Assembly: GCA_015680685.1 (NCBI GenBank)
Contig: MNCI01021522.1
Location: 3,557-36,696, forward strand
DNA: 33,140 nucleotides
DNA from: Gnetum montanum
Taxonomy: Eukaryota; Streptophyta; Gnetopsida; Gnetales; Gnetaceae
Direction of reading: 5' to 3'
The notes under the pieces are model-generated. The model saw only the letters and a program-made list of their open reading frames with translations, did no database searches and was not told where the DNA came from. Of the stretch, positions 1-11,151 are shown in pieces. The position numbers and the translations under genes were made by a program. The first letter of the stretch is position 1. Each line of letters opens with the position of its first letter.

Positions 1-155
1 AGGATAAAGGTAAAATTTGGTATATACTCATCAAAATGAGCGTATATGATGTGAAACTGTTGGGGCACTAGCAGATCATCATGTGCACTCCGCCTCCGAT
101 TGTTCATTGTGTTGGACCTAGTCTGTGAAGCATTCTCATAAGAAGAAGTAGACAT
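1..155 (-). CDS. gag N-terminus of element C, partial
   Basis: This is the beginning of a retrotransposon Gag (capsid precursor) reading leftward off the window edge. The ATG at 155-153 opens 51 codons with no stop, beginning MSTSSYENAS and ending with FHIIYAHFDEYIPNFTF. That last stretch matches element A (VVYTHLDKYVPSFTF, near 4850) and more weakly element B (VSYAHFHPYYM). The start was chosen because B also begins its Gag with MSS at the same distance from its LTR. The ATG lies about 120 bases inside the primer-binding site, as expected for a 5' leader. Unlike A, this copy has kept its ATG and has no stop in the visible part, so it may be younger or simply too short to judge. Orientation and neighbours (PBS, then LTR) are seen; the Gag assignment is by homology within the window. 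Confidence 0.62.
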   Translation of the reverse strand, partial: MSTSSYENASQTRSNTMNNRRRSAHDDLLVPQQFHIIYAHFDEYIPNFTFI

Positions 156-272
156 TATTGATTATTTAGTGTGTAATAATATTTTTTGATGATTGTAGGA
201 TAACTAACCCTAAGGTTCATTATAATGATGGAAATATTTTCTAAGTTCTAATCAATGCACAAAAAACAAAAT

Positions 273-290
273 CCCTAGAAACAATGCCAA
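273..290 (-). other. Primer-binding site of element C
   Basis: Read on the minus strand, the bases directly inside the LTR are TTGGCATTGTTTCTAGGG. They align with the A and B sites (TTGGTGTTGTTAAT, TTGGTGCTATTGCC) and with the TGGCGCCGTTGCC type, complementary to the 3' end of plant tRNA-Asp, used by Athila/Tat-lineage elements. Differences are mostly C-to-T or G-to-A at former CG sites. Confidence 0.6.
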
Positions 291-1016
291 TGATGAGCAG
301 CTAGGTACCCCTATGCCCAGCCATACGAATACAAGCATTCATGCATGATCCAGTCGAACTCCAAGGATTAAGTGCTTATGCACTTACCTAGAATAAGGAT
401 GAGTTATACAATCATTGTCTTCCCAAGCTTACTTGTAAGGCAAAATTGTATGGTTAAGTAAACTCGAGGTATGTGATTTTTATTGTTTTATGTTTTATGT
501 TCTTGATGCTTAAAACAAAGAAATGAAGTAATTTAATAATTAATTTGATTTAGCTAGTTAACTATTCTTTAACTAGTCCTAACACTAGCATCTGTTTCGA
601 CTCTCTAGACACATCTTGAACAAGTGTAACACTACTGAGATTACCAAACGCTAGTCATTACTGGGTTGCCAAGTGTTCCATGTATGCTTGAAGTGGTTGT
701 GTTGAGTGTGCTAATTCGTTGGTAATTAACAATTCAATAGAAATAACATTGATTAAATAATGAGAGTATCAAATAACAATAAATAACATTCAATGAAATA
801 ATTAAGCTATTTTGAATGTTGCAAGGTTTATCACAAAGTTTTTCTTTATTTCTAAACACAAGGTGTGCTCAGGTACATAATGCTCGAATAAAGATTCGTT
901 CACTTTATGAATCCTACTGTAGGCACTCAGAAATAATTTTAACTTTGGAATAGAAAAATTGCAAGAGTTTGGTTAAGGGACTAAAAACTAATGCAAAACC
1001 AAGTACCCTTGTCTCT

Positions 1017-1025
1017 TATTTATAG
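1017..1025 (-). promoter_or_regulatory. TATA box of LTR C
   Basis: CTATAAATA on the minus strand. It occupies the same relative place as the CTATAAATA boxes in LTRs A and B, downstream of the repeated U3 motifs and upstream of the conserved R/U5 block. Confidence 0.6.
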
Positions 1026-1055
1026 GCAATGAGATAGGTTCTGACAATGCATGCC

Positions 1056-1126
1056 CGATATTGCTTTAGCATCTATGATATCACGTATTCGATATTGAGG
1101 GCCTAATATCGAGGGTCCAATATCAA
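1056..1126. repeat. Iterated ATATTG/CAATAT motifs in U3 of LTR C
   Basis: About five near-palindromic copies of a CGATATTGAGG-like motif lie just upstream of the TATA box: CGATATTGC, TGATATCACG, CGATATTGAGGG, TAATATCGAGGG and CAATATCAAGG, in both orientations. LTR B has the same core in its U3. A role as transcription-factor sites is inference. Confidence 0.55.
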
Positions 1127-1243
1127 GGCTCCTCACTTTTTATGCAAAGTGTTTAAATTCTCCCTATAAATGCATCTTGAAAGCACTTCCCAACTTTCAA
1201 TTATAGGAAAACATGCATGAATGCATGATAGTAATGTTCAACA

Positions 1244-1580
1244 CTCATGACTCCTTCCAAGATGAGTTGATGTGGCACCTATACATTGTGTCTTCTTCAA
1301 CCTTCTTGATTATGTATACCCTCTATTTTATATGAATCTTATGATGTTAGATGTAATTATTTTTCTGTTCTTAGTTATAAGAATTCTTGGGCATTTTTGG
1401 CTGGTTGGAAAATGATTTGGATTTCTCTTCCCCCAAAGATGACACACGATCCTTCTAATGGTTTGGTTCTTAGTTAGCTTCATTATTTGGGTGTGATACT
1501 ACTCTTGTAATTACTAATTTAGGGTTGACCCCTCACGTTATATAAATGACTAGACTTTTCCTCAGAAAAAAAAAATAAAG
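1244..1580. other. Unassigned sequence ending in an A-tract
   Basis: No reading frame is recognisable. The stretch ends with CCTCAG followed by ten A at 1566-1575, which could be the tail of a SINE or LINE, but no tRNA-like head, RT fragment or flanking duplication was found. It may also include the outer end of LTR C. Confidence 0.3.
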
Positions 1581-2330
1581 AACTAGATCACCCTACTCTT
1601 AGCTAATTTTCTCTAAAAATGGAATCTAGATTTAGAAAAATATATAAGAACAAGAAGCATCTATTTACAAGAAAACATTGTAGAATAAAACTATCTAAAA
1701 CATAAATGAATGTAGCTAAAATTTAACATGATGGCCTCTAAGACCTCTTTTACAATTCATAATTAAAATTAAAAAAAATATTGATGAAAATGCAACAACC
1801 TCCAAAACCTCTCTTCTTATTTATAATAATTATTGATTAAATAAATCTAAATCAAGAAAATAATAAATATTAATGATAAAAAATAAATCACCTTAGTCCA
1901 AGCTTTTTTTTAGTGAAAATGAAATATATATTTAGATAAAATAAAAGTATAGGAAGCATCTATCTACAACTCAACGTCATAGAATAAAAACATCTAAAAC
2001 ATAAATGAGTGCATTTAAAATTCAATATAGTAGCTACTAAAACTTTCCTTAATTTTTATGATCAAAATTGGAAACAAAATAGAAAGAATAAAAACAAAAG
2101 ATATTGATAAGAATGCAACAATCCCTAAAACATTTCTTGCTATTTAGAATAAAAAATCAAAAAAAATTCTAAATATGTAAAAAAAATTGATATTAATGAA
2201 AAGAACTAAATCACCCTACTCCTAGCTTTATTTTTCACTGATATTAGAATATAAATTTACAAAAAAAAGTATAGGAAGCATTCATTTACAACATGACATT
2301 GTAAAATAAAACTGTAATGAAAAAGATGAA
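1581..2330. repeat. Tandem repeat, unit about 300-323 bp, roughly 2.4 copies
   Basis: The anchor AAATCACCCTACTCCTAGCT or a near copy recurs at about 1584, 1884 and 2207. Each unit then carries ATAGGAAGCATCTATCTACA, a CATTGTAGAATAAAA block and, in the first two copies, an ATCTAAAACATAAATGA block followed by a GATGAAAATGCAACAA-like block. Spacing of the ATCACC anchor is 300 then 323 bases; the third copy stops near 2330. Copies are diverged, so this is an old satellite fragment or an internal repeat of an unidentified element. No coding potential is seen. Confidence 0.75.
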
Positions 2331-2974
2331 AATATAAATCTTAAATCAAATTTTTTTAAAAAAATAAATGAATAGTAGTAATCATATTAAAAGAAGCATC
2401 ATGGAAATCAATGATTACTACAAGTGCTACATTTTGCTGTTTTGTAAAGGTATCTAAACAGAAACTTGATATAGGCTCTAAGTGGAATTAGATAACTGAG
2501 CATAGGCCACATCAAGAGTGCATGTAAAGCTTTTAGGCACATAAATTGTATGCACTTACCAATACTTTTCTTTTAGGACCAAAGGTATAACCAATAAAAT
2601 TTGATGCAAAATGACACATACATCAATACAACCTTTTGTGCTAGCTTTATGAGTCTATAATCAATATTTCATAGTACACATATTAATGTAGGTTAGCACC
2701 ATGGCTGAAACTATTTTTTAGCATAGATATGTAAATTTTTTGGCATACATATCTATATAGGTAGTATACTAATAGTTGGCCCATATATTAAAATATGTTA
2801 TAGCTTGACATATACATTAACATCTTTCCAAGGGTGAAAAAAAAATAATCATACCCTTTACTAGTGATGGAAAATTTGTAATATTACCTTTCTTATGTGA
2901 ATAAATTTTTTTGATTTATCTTGTTTTGCAAGGCCAAATGCCTAAGAAGGATAGAGAAGGAATGAATTTTCGGC
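2331..2974. other. AT-rich stretch, nothing recognised
   Basis: No frame with recognisable protein similarity was found. It may contain upstream remains of the copia element that follows, but I could not find its RT motifs here. Confidence 0.35.
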
Positions 2975-3487
2975 CCTACATAGGTATAAGGATACAAACA
3001 CAAAGAATTGGCTAGCCTAATAATACATGAAGGGCACAAGTAATAAGACATACCAAATAGGGAGAGATATCTAGAACTGGGGCATATATTTATGATCTTT
3101 AAGGAAATAGCACACAATTGCATTGTTTACAATAAACATAGATTACATTGTAGTGACATCAATAGGTTTTCATGCATCAAGGTTATGGAAGATGCTTAAT
3201 GAATTGCAAGAGTTACAAGAAGAAGAAACTAAAATAATTTGTAATAATAATTCTATAATAGCATAGATAAAAAATATATTTTTTTCTACTATAAAAGTAA
3301 ACATATTGATGTTCGATTGAGAAATTTGGTTAAGAATAAAGAGATTGTTGTTTCCTATGGTCATTTAAAGGATGAAGTTGCTAACATATTTACAAAGTTA
3401 GTGAAGATAGATTTTAAAGGCTTCAAAAGTGTTTTGGAAATAAAAAATTTCTCCATATCAACTATTTTGAGAGATGTTAACATATAA
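2975..3487 (+). pseudogene. Ty1/copia RNase H and pol C-terminus, decayed
   Basis: RNase H removes template RNA during reverse transcription. One plus-strand frame gives RYKDTNTKNW, then SLRK, a stop, HTIALFTINIDYIVVTSIG and ASRLWKMLNELQELQ, then KIICNNNSIIA. This follows the order of the copia RNase H consensus (GYsDaDwAG, SkkQptvALSsTEAEYvAl, W-rrLL-eL, iycDNksAi). After a frameshift near 3290 a second frame gives HIDVRLRNLVKNKEIVVSYG and DEVANIFTKLVK, matching the usual KHIDIryHfiRe and dqvADiFTKpL end. At least five stops and the frameshift make it non-functional. The catalytic Asp of the CDN triad is Asn here (CNNNS). The 5' part of the element is missing. Confidence 0.8.
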
Positions 3488-3801
3488 AATATGATATATT
3501 TTTTTAGAATTAATTTTCCTATCAAGTATGTTAATGTCTTGGTCAAAGAAAAGTCATAATGAGTTGTTAATGTAATAGAGCTTTAGTATTTTCATTCTTA
3601 ATTTTGATGAGTTTAACTATTAGTTCTTTTTTTTAGTTTTATATCAGTCCTATGTCAGTGTATGTTATAGAAATAATGTAAAAAATTTCAAGTATTCACA
3701 TTACACATTTCATTTCTCTTTTCTCTATTTTAAAATTCTTTCTAGTATTTGATATATTATTGATAAAAGTTTCAAGTGGAAAAAAATTTTTAGTACACAG
3801 G
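3488..3801 (+). other. Downstream tail of the copia remnant, possible LTR fragment
   Basis: The end of a copia pol ORF is normally followed closely by its 3' LTR. A start TGTTAATGTAATAGAGC near 3566 and a T/C-rich stretch at 3700-3740 would fit a short copia LTR, but no second copy exists in the window to prove it. Element A begins at 3802, so A may have inserted into or beside this remnant. Confidence 0.3.
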
Positions 3802-4665
3802 TGATGAATCATCATTGTGTCATGTTGATGGACCTATGTTGACATGGCCTTGTTGATGAGCCCTCAACATAGTGTTTCTTGCATCTATGGGGCCTCATCA
3901 ATGTATCTCCACAATAAAGTCTATAAATATGCACTTACCAAGTATGTTTATGGAGAGGAGAGTAATTTTAGAGTTAGAATACTTCTTTGATTATTGGTAG
4001 CAAGAGTCAAAAAGTGTACAAATCTTTATTTGAGCACTATTGTACTTGAACACACTAGTGTGAATGGAAATAAAAATAAGTCTTTTGATCAAATCTTGCA
4101 GCACTTGGAATAGATTAATGATTCATTTATGCATTTACTATTTCTATTAGTTATGTAATTAATTAAGATAAATTATAGTTCAAGTAATTAGTTAATTAAT
4201 TAAGCTAACTAGATTAAACACATAAGTACAACCACTTCGAGCATAAAAATGTATTCACAGGTAATCCCAATAGCATTATTACTTGGTTCACCTAGTAGCA
4301 TATCACTTGGTGATTCCAATAGTGGATATGTGGGTTCAAGATGTGTACAGAAAGTGGGACCATATGGTTATTTTAGGATTAGTTAGAGATTAATTAGTTA
4401 GTTAGTTCAATTAGCTATTAAATTACTTCAATTTTTTATTTTACAGCATTAGGAGCATAAAACATAAAATATAAAAATCATAGCCTCGATTACACTTAGC
4501 CATACTTTTGTACCTCACAAGTGTAATTGGGAAGGCAAGAAATGACTATTAGGCAAAGTTCACTTCTTAGAAGACTACTGTACTGGAAGACATAGAGTCT
4601 ATGAAATTCACGTGAATGCTTAGTGGTTGTATGTTTGGACATAGGGGTACCTTGACTGCTCATCA
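3802..4665 (+). repeat. 5' LTR of element A
   Basis: Runs from TGATGAATCATC to TGCTCATCA, 864 bp, and matches 15664-16227 over U3, TATA box, R and the first part of U5. Shared blocks include GGGGCCTCATCAATGTA, TTATGGAGAGGAGA, CATTTGAGCACTATTG and TTAATTAATTAAGCTAA. The ends were fixed from the PPT-LTR junction of the 3' copy and from the PBS. Confidence 0.85.
3921..3930 (+). promoter_or_regulatory. TATA box, 5' LTR A
   Basis: CTATAAATAT, preserved in the 3' LTR at 15833-15842. It sits 119 bases from the LTR start here but 169 in the 3' copy. Confidence 0.65.
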
Positions 4666-4682
4666 TTGGTGTTGTTAATAGG
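4666..4682 (+). other. Primer-binding site of element A (tRNA-Asp type, decayed)
   Basis: TTGGTGTTGTTAATAGG immediately follows the LTR. It aligns with B (TTGGTGCTATTGCC) and with the TGGCGCCGTTGCC site known from Athila/Tat elements, with transitions at the former CG positions. Confidence 0.65.
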
Positions 4683-4799
4683 AACTCTTTTTCTTTGAAA
4701 GGTGCATCATTAACATTCTTGGATAAATCCTAAGGTCAAAATCATTCTCATAAATAATATAATCACATAAGCACACTAATATCCTATTTATATTAAAAA

Positions 4800-7200
4800 A
4801 TTTCTTCTTCTCATAGGTTGAAGATATTAAGTCACCCTTTCCTCAGGAATGCAATGTGGTGTATACTCATCTAGATAAGTATGTACCTAGCTTCACCTTT
4901 ATCCTACATCAAGATGAACAACTGCACTAGTGTAATATAGAAGGTAACATTGTAATGCCTCCCAATCAATCTATGCCTAGGATTCAACTTCAAAATCTTA
5001 GAAGGTTGGACATCCAAGATCTTCAAGAGTGCATTATGCATGATTATGACTACAAAGACTACCATTCCACTAAAACACAATGTAGAAGAGATCAACACTA
5101 AGAGAAGCACCATGAGGTTCTAAAGGGGGAATGGTTCATTAATTCCTTATTCCTACTAAACCAAAATGACAATGAGGATCATCCCTCTGGGGGTTCTCAA
5201 CATGAAGATTCTCCATCCCTTGTTTTTGGTGATGAGAATGTGGCCTTGAATTTGTAGTCCACTATTAACAATTTAGGTTCAAGTGAAAATGGTAGTCAAT
5301 ATAAGGAATCAAATAGGTGTTAATATGACAAGAAAACTAATGGACATGGCTGTGAAAATTGAAGAGGAATTAGTAGATACTATGGTAATGACAATCCTCC
5401 TCCTTCACCCTCTTCATCTACATCTTTTTCTTCCTCTTCTAGTTCTAACAAAAACCATATAAAGAACAATTGTGATGGAGGTGATTATGGGACAACAATG
5501 ATGATCATCAAGCCCACCATGAATGAAGGGGTAGTAGAGGACATCATTGGTGTTAATGAAATAATGATGATGATGGGCCTTTGCTAGAAACTAGAAGTAT
5601 GTTAAATATTGTAGAGGCTCTAAAAATTCCAACCAAGCATGTGAAAAATAGTATGATCAGATAGCTTGATATGAACAATATTCCTAGATTTGAGGTGGGA
5701 TATATCTTTAATCCACAAATACATCTTCAAGCTTTTCACGATGCCTATGTTTTACAAAATATTGAAAATGATTGGTAGAAATTAAAGCTATTTTCCAAGA
5801 TACTCATCAAGAAAGTAGAAAGTTGGTATTGATCCTTTGAGCTAGAATACATCCACGGGTGGAGTACAATGATCAAGTTATTTAATGATATGTATCAGAT
5901 GTACTCTCAAGTGTCTAATCTAGGAAGGTAGATCCAAGGATGAAAGTAAGGAAAACATGAACCCTTGGATGAAACCATGGATAAATACTATTCTCTCATA
6001 TATTAATGCCTTGCCAATAGTTATTCTTAGTGGGGAAAACTTTGCCTTATTATCGATGGACTTAGATTAGAAATGAGAAGAACTCTTGGGGTCTATGCCC
6101 AAGGGAGACTATCAAAACTTAGAGCCCATTAGATCCAAAGGCTAATTGAGCAAGTAGCAAAAGAAGAAGGAGAGTTGAGGAAATGCAAAAGTGCTAAAGA
6201 AGATAATAGGGATGCTTCCATCAAAAAGCAAGAAGTTTAATTTTGTGACAGTGAGAAGGAATCACCACTTGATGCGGTGGTAAACAAAAAGACCTTTCCA
6301 ATTTAAAAATCTATGACTAAAGTTTTGACTAAGGGGGATAAAATGTGGGATTCATTGGATGAAAAATTTCAAAGTAATCTAAAAATCAACAATCATGAGA
6401 GGAAAGTAGTGATCATAACTACAAGAGGTGAAAAGAGGTTGAACATGCCTACTAAAGGAATAAGGGTAAGATTGCAACAGTAGATGAAATCATGGAAACT
6501 AAATTAGATGATGATGGTGGATGTGACATCTACCAATTTGAACATCCCAAGGGGTGTTGCCCCATCATGTCACACATACAAGAGTCTTGGATGTATGCTC
6601 TAAATCCACAACTAGAAGAAAGGTAAACACCTAGAAGATTACCTTATCCTTAAGGTAATCCCAAGCAGTTCTATTAGCAATAGCAATATTATTCAAGTGG
6701 AACTCCATCACAACCGTATGAGCAATATCAACAATGACACCAACCACAGTCATGGGGGATGCCACCACTAAGGTAGCAGTACCCTTATAGGCAACCAGAT
6801 CCATATGAGTATAATGTTTAGTAACCCCTATCTCCATGTAACTCTGCTAGTCATGTTTCTCCTTTCTAGAATTACTATTACCCTTCTAAATACTACAGAG
6901 CTCATTCTCCACATTCCAATAGGGACACCACATTTTATCCTTATCCTCTTCTTGTTCTTGCACCCATTCCTCCATCCTTAATGCAACTACTACTTGCTCC
7001 ATCTATGCAGGGTGGACTTCCAGCCTATTCGTAGCAATGTAATGCTACCAGGATCATGAATTTGCAACTAGTTCATCAACTAAGGGGGTTTGAAACCTTG
7101 CACTTGTAAAAGATCCTTATTTTGATCCAATAGCCCTACTAAGCCCTCATAGACTCAAGGAGCTAGTTGCCATACTCCTACTTCACCCTCTACAAATCAT
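4800..7200 (+). pseudogene. gag: gag of element A, decayed
   Basis: Gag forms the virus-like particle. The homologous start codon is ATT at 4800-4802 (ISSSHR against MSSSHR in B), so the start is lost and a frameshift follows. The next frame gives CNVVYTHLDKYVPSFTFIL, matching C. The capsid core lies at about 5590-6150: GPLLETRSMLNIVEALKIP, MNNIPRFEVGYIFNPQIHLQ, KKVESWY and RTLGVYAQGRLSKLRAH, in the style of the Retrotrans_gag family. At about 6505-6600 comes an acidic run with GGCDIYQFEHPKGCCPI, which B shares as GCDICQYDHPKG, perhaps a zinc-binding remnant. The C-terminal part (6640-7100) is rich in Pro, Tyr and Gln. Stops are spread throughout, mostly TAG or TGA. Confidence 0.75.
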
Positions 7201-7289
7201 TCCATTAAGTCCTCTTCAAACAAAACATCATTCAAAATCCATACTATTATGTTAACTCATGCTATATTTGATTGGATCTAGGCTAGCAA

Positions 7290-7693
7290 CCTTTCCAATA
7301 AACTAGCTAATTCTAGAATTCCTCTTATCTATTTATAGATTATTGGGAACAAACCATGTAAAGCTCTTCTTGATTTAGGTTCTAGTGTGAACTTGATTTC
7401 TCATTATATGTATACTACCTAGAACCTTCCACCTCTTAAGAAGAGTAATATTAGATTGGATTTGCATAATGAATCCATCACTATTCCTTTGGGACTAGTC
7501 AAAGACATTGTAACCACTATCTATGGATGGTCTTATCCTACTAATTTCCTAGTAATCAAGATTGAGAATTATAAGGGGGACTTTTCAATCATTATGGGAA
7601 GCCATGGTTAAGTACTATCGATGCAAGAATTGAAATTAGAGATCTTTCCTTGGAGATATCTAAAGAAAATGCATTTGGAAAGATCGAGAAGAG
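7290..7693 (+). pseudogene. Aspartic protease of element A, decayed
   Basis: The retroviral-type protease cleaves the Gag-Pol polyprotein. Visible motifs: IGNKPCKALLDLGSSVNLIS, with the active site written DLGSS, a DLG form seen in Athila/Tat elements instead of D-S/T-G; then HNESITIPLGLVKDI and FLVIKIENYKGDFSIIMG. After a one-base frameshift the usual IILGRPWL-T-A-ID end appears as GKPWLSTIDARIEI in another frame (about 7596-7640). An in-frame TAG falls between NKLANSRIPLIYL and the active site. The protein is inactive through the frameshift and stops, though the active-site Asp is kept. Confidence 0.78.
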
Positions 7694-7924
7694 ATGAGTT
7701 CCATACATTGCATATAGCAATATAGGGTGCAATTGTGTGCAAAATCTTTCATCTATGAAAAAAGCATCTATTTTTGCATGCACGAAGTGTGCACATGAGG
7801 CAAATATTTAAAGGTGTCTATATGCAATAGCCACAAAAAAAGAGGGTACCCAATGGTTGACTACTAATTCTGATAGTAGCACAATATGCATGTAACCTAC
7901 TGAGAGCTTGACATGTGCTTATGT

Positions 7925-9090
7925 TTCAAGCATGGATGAACTAGAGCAAGTTCATCACCAACTCTCTAATGATGAAAATGCTAATACCAATTGAGAAAAG
8001 TTAGAGATCCCTAAGAATTTTAAACAAGAGCCCCTAGAGTTCAAAACTCTATCTGCCAACCTAAAATATGCATTATTAAAAAATGTGAAGATGATTATAC
8101 TCAATGCTAAAATTTCTCCTAAGCAAAAAGCAAAACTATTGAAAGTGGTTAGCAAATAGCCAACAACCTTCACTTGGTCATATACTCAACTCACTAAAAT
8201 TGATTCATGGATATGCCAACACCACATTTACATTAATTCATCTATGAAGCCAATGAGGCAACCATAGTGATGGTTGAATCCATAATTAAAGTAAATTATC
8301 AAAGAGGAGATTGAGCAACTCCTTAAGGTAGGGTTCATTTATCCTATTGCAAATAGTGAGTGAGTCAACCCACTTGTGATAGTACCAAAGAGAGGTGGCA
8401 AGTGGTGGGTTTGTATCAACTTCAGGCTGTTAAACATGACAATATTCAAATATCATTTTCCATTGTCATTCGTTGATCAAGTGTTGGATACCATATTAGG
8501 GCATTGCTATTATTGTTTTCTAGATAGTTATAGTGGCTATAAGTAAATCTAGATTGCATAAGAAGATCAGGCCAAAACAATATTGAAAAGTTCCTAAGGG
8601 ACCTTTACATATCACAAGGTGCTTTTTGGTCTATGCAATGCTCCTATCACTTTCCAACATTTGGTCTTAAGAATCTTTCAGCAACAAATAGGTAGCATAG
8701 TGGAAGTCTTCATGGATGAATTCTTCACTTATGATGCTACATTTGACAAGATTTGGGTTGCCTTGAGCAAGTACTAAAAATATGTATTGGAAAAAATCTG
8801 TAGCTCAATTGGTAAAAGAATCATCTCATGGTCCAAGAGGTCATTGTATTGGGGCATCAAATTTCATAGAAAGGGATTGAGGTAGACCTTAAAAAGATAA
8901 AAGTCATCCAAGAAATTACCTACTAACTAGAAAATATTAAAGATGTTTAGTCATTCCTTGGACACAATGGCTACTATTGGTGATTCGTAGAGAATTTCTC
9001 TAAGATCATGAAAGCATTGGTCATGCTGACAAAGAAAGATGCTTCCATCATCTAGACCAACAAATGTGAAAATGCATTCCAAAGTCTCAA
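7925..9090 (+). pseudogene. Reverse transcriptase of element A, decayed
   Basis: Copies the element RNA into DNA. A long frame from about 7925 carries the N-terminal part (FKTLSANLKYALL, ISPKQKAKLLKVVSK, TTFTWSYTQLTKID), then EEIEQLLKVGFIYPIANSE, PLVIVPKRGGKWWVCINFR, FPLSFVDQVLD, CYYCFLDSYSGYK (palm Asp kept), TFTYHKVLFGLCNAPITFQH and VEVFMDEFF. The FMDD active-site pair reads FMDE at 8709-8720. The thumb and connection follow in another frame: HLMVQEVIVLGHQIS, KGIEVDLKKIKVIQEI and SFLGHNGYYW. Stops replace expected Gln, Trp or Arg codons, for example SEW-V, GYNQIQ and YRRF. The length matches the family. It is dead through stops, a frameshift near 8780 and the second catalytic Asp-to-Glu change. 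Confidence 0.9.
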
Positions 9091-9119
9091 GTAAAAGCTT
9101 GTAGAGACTCCAATTCTAT

Positions 9120-9525
9120 GAGCACATGATTAATCCAAACCATTCCATATCATGATAGATGCAGCTAATTATGCCTTGGGAGCCATGATTACATAGTTGG
9201 ATGATAGAAAACATCTATATTATATCCACTGTATCAGTTGAAGCATTGTGGATGCACAACCAAATTACACCACCATGGAAAAAGAATTGATGGAAGTCGT
9301 GTATGCTCTAGAAAATTTTAGGCACTATGTGCTTGGATATAAAGTGTTTGTGCACATTGATCATAGTGCCATCTACTTACTCATGAAAAAACCAATGGTA
9401 ATCCCTTCTGTCATATAACGGCTAATGATCATGAAGGAATTCAAACATAGAATGGTAGATCAAAAAGGAACTAAGAATGTGGTCACCGATCACTTGTCTC
9501 GGTTGCAAAGGGATAACAAAGAGGA
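9120..9525 (+). pseudogene. RNase H of element A, decayed
   Basis: Removes RNA from the RNA-DNA hybrid. The motifs run in order: FHIMIDAANYALGAMIT, VDAQPNYTTMEKELMEVVYA, LENFRHYVLGYKVFVHIDHS, AIYLLMKKP, then past a stop EFKHRMVDQKGTKNVVTDHL followed by SRL. The four acidic catalytic positions (D of MIDA, E of EKEL, D of HIDHS, D of VTDHL) are all present, so this is the best-preserved pol domain. Stops occur before the first motif and between the third and fourth. It continues directly from RT and leads into the integrase linker (NKEEKSPLPNFFPNELLF). Confidence 0.9.
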
Positions 9526-9682
9526 AAAAAGCCCACTACCTAATTTTTTTCCTAATGAACTCCTCTTTATTGATACAATAAATAAACAAATAATTGTAGA
9601 ACCAAAATGGTATGATGGCATCCTCACCTATCTTTTCACTCAGGAGATGCCACATGATCTAGACCACAAAAAGAAACAACAA

Positions 9683-10860
9683 TTTCTTCATTAGGATAAG
9701 CACTTCATGGAAATCAATGAACACCTTTACAATGTGTGTATTGATGGCCTAGTTCATTGATGTGTCCTTTATGAAAATTAATTTTGTGTTCTCTAGGATG
9801 CTTACAAAGGCCCTTGTGAAGGACACTATGTTGGAAGGCTCACAACTATAAAAATCCTGATGGTAGGATACTATTGGCCAATAATATTTAAGTATGCCCA
9901 TCAATTTATTTGATCCTATGAGTGCTATCAATAAGATGGTGGGATGATCACACTAATGGAGGGTCCTCAATGGTGGATTCAACCATTAGAATCCTTTGAC
10001 ATATGGGGCATAAATTTCATGGGTTCCATCACACCCATGTCCAATGGAAAGGTATACATAATTATTGCCATTGACTACTATACCAAATGGGCAATAGTAG
10101 TAGTCGTCACTGATTATACATCATCCACTACTACTTGATTAATACAACAAAATGTTATTAATAGGTTTGGAGAGCCATGTGCACTAATTTCTAAAAATAG
10201 AACCCATTTTATAGGTACTACTTTTCAAAAACTCATGCAACGCTTGGGGTTGAACATAAATTAACAACACCCTATCACCCCTAAGTCAACAATCAAGTAG
10301 AGGTGACTAACAAAGAGATCACAAAGATCTTGACAAGAACTATTAGTAAATATAGGAGAGACTAGAGCACAAAAATCAATAATTACCTTTTGGCCTATCA
10401 CTCAACATGGAAATTCCCTATTGGCTACTCTTCCTATGTGTTGGTGTATAGAAAACTTTCAACACTTTCAATTCAATCTAAGCTCTGTACACTCTCAACA
10501 ACATGTGACCTAGACCTAGACCTAATTTTGGCACAAAAAGAAAAATTAATCAAGCTAAATGTAATAGATGAAAATCAATTGTTAGCTCTATCCTTGAATG
10601 AGGTGCACAAGACATTCAACAAGCAACTTCATGTTCTAAGAATATGGAAAGTAAAATTTCAACCTAGAGATAAGGTTCTTTACTAGAATGCCACACATTT
10701 CTTCAATTAACCAAATTCCAAATGTTGTGGAAGGAAACTTATATAATTGATGAAAATTCTTCTTCTGGGGCCATGATCATGTACAAACCTGATAGCCCAA
10801 ACAAGAAGCAGTTGATCAACATCCAACAAATAAAGTCTTTCCACAAGAAAAAGTAAGCCA
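9683..10860 (+). pseudogene. Integrase of element A, decayed
   Basis: Inserts the cDNA into the genome. The N-terminal zinc region is damaged: KHFMEINEHLYN, GHYVGRLTTIKILMVGYYWP and AHQFI are visible, and the final CxxC is broken (YECYQ). The catalytic core shows ESFDIWGINFMGSITPMSNG and AIDYYTKWA (first Asp kept), then RFGEPCALISKNRTHFIG, where the second catalytic Asp of ISDxGTHF is Lys. After a frameshift, NNQVEVTNKEITKIL keeps the Glu. The C-terminal part reads AYHSTWKFPIGYSSYVLVY, LHVLRIWKVKFQPRDKVLY and, in a further frame, KFQMLWKETYIIDENSSSGA and INIQQIKSFHKKK. No chromodomain-like extension is seen. B lacks this gene. Confidence 0.88.
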
Positions 10861-10973
10861 GTGTAACAAATACCTCAACAAGTGGATAACCACACTCAAT
10901 TTTTCAGATCTCCTTCTTCCAATTTAGTTGTGGAGGAGATGGCCATTCATACTAACCATATATGTGGCTCCTT

Positions 10974-11151
10974 GGTTTTTCTAATTTCTTTTTGTTTTAT
11001 ACATTTTTGTTTTTTGCAAATTGTTTATTTTACACCATTTTGACTTGAAAATTTTTTTCTATTTTACACATTTGTTGTTTTACACCATCATTAGTACATT
11101 TACATTTCTCTTAAATATTTTACTCTTTATTATATATTTTACTTTATTTTA
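10974..11151 (+). repeat. T-rich tract after pol, element A
   Basis: Iterated TTTTAC and TTTTGTTTTT words begin about 115 bases after the integrase end. Element B has a comparable tract at 23016-23188, which shows that the two spacers are colinear. It could serve as a polypyrimidine or termination signal, but nothing proves a role. Confidence 0.5.

Larger units (their letters stand above)
291..1243 (-). mobile_element. 5' LTR of element C (Athila-like), reverse orientation
   Basis: On the minus strand this LTR ends TAGGGGTACC then TGCTCATCA, exactly like the LTR ends of elements A and B, and the PBS follows at once. U5 is clearly homologous to A: both carry 'gaatctttattcgagca' or a near copy after the TATA region, and both have an ACATAAAACATAAAA block. 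The outer boundary is inferred. A TGTTGAACATT start at 1243 gives 953 bp, close to B's 941, but the TGATGAATCATC start of A and B is not visible, so the end could lie elsewhere between 1200 and 1310. The partner LTR is outside the window, so no target duplication can be checked. Confidence 0.65.
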
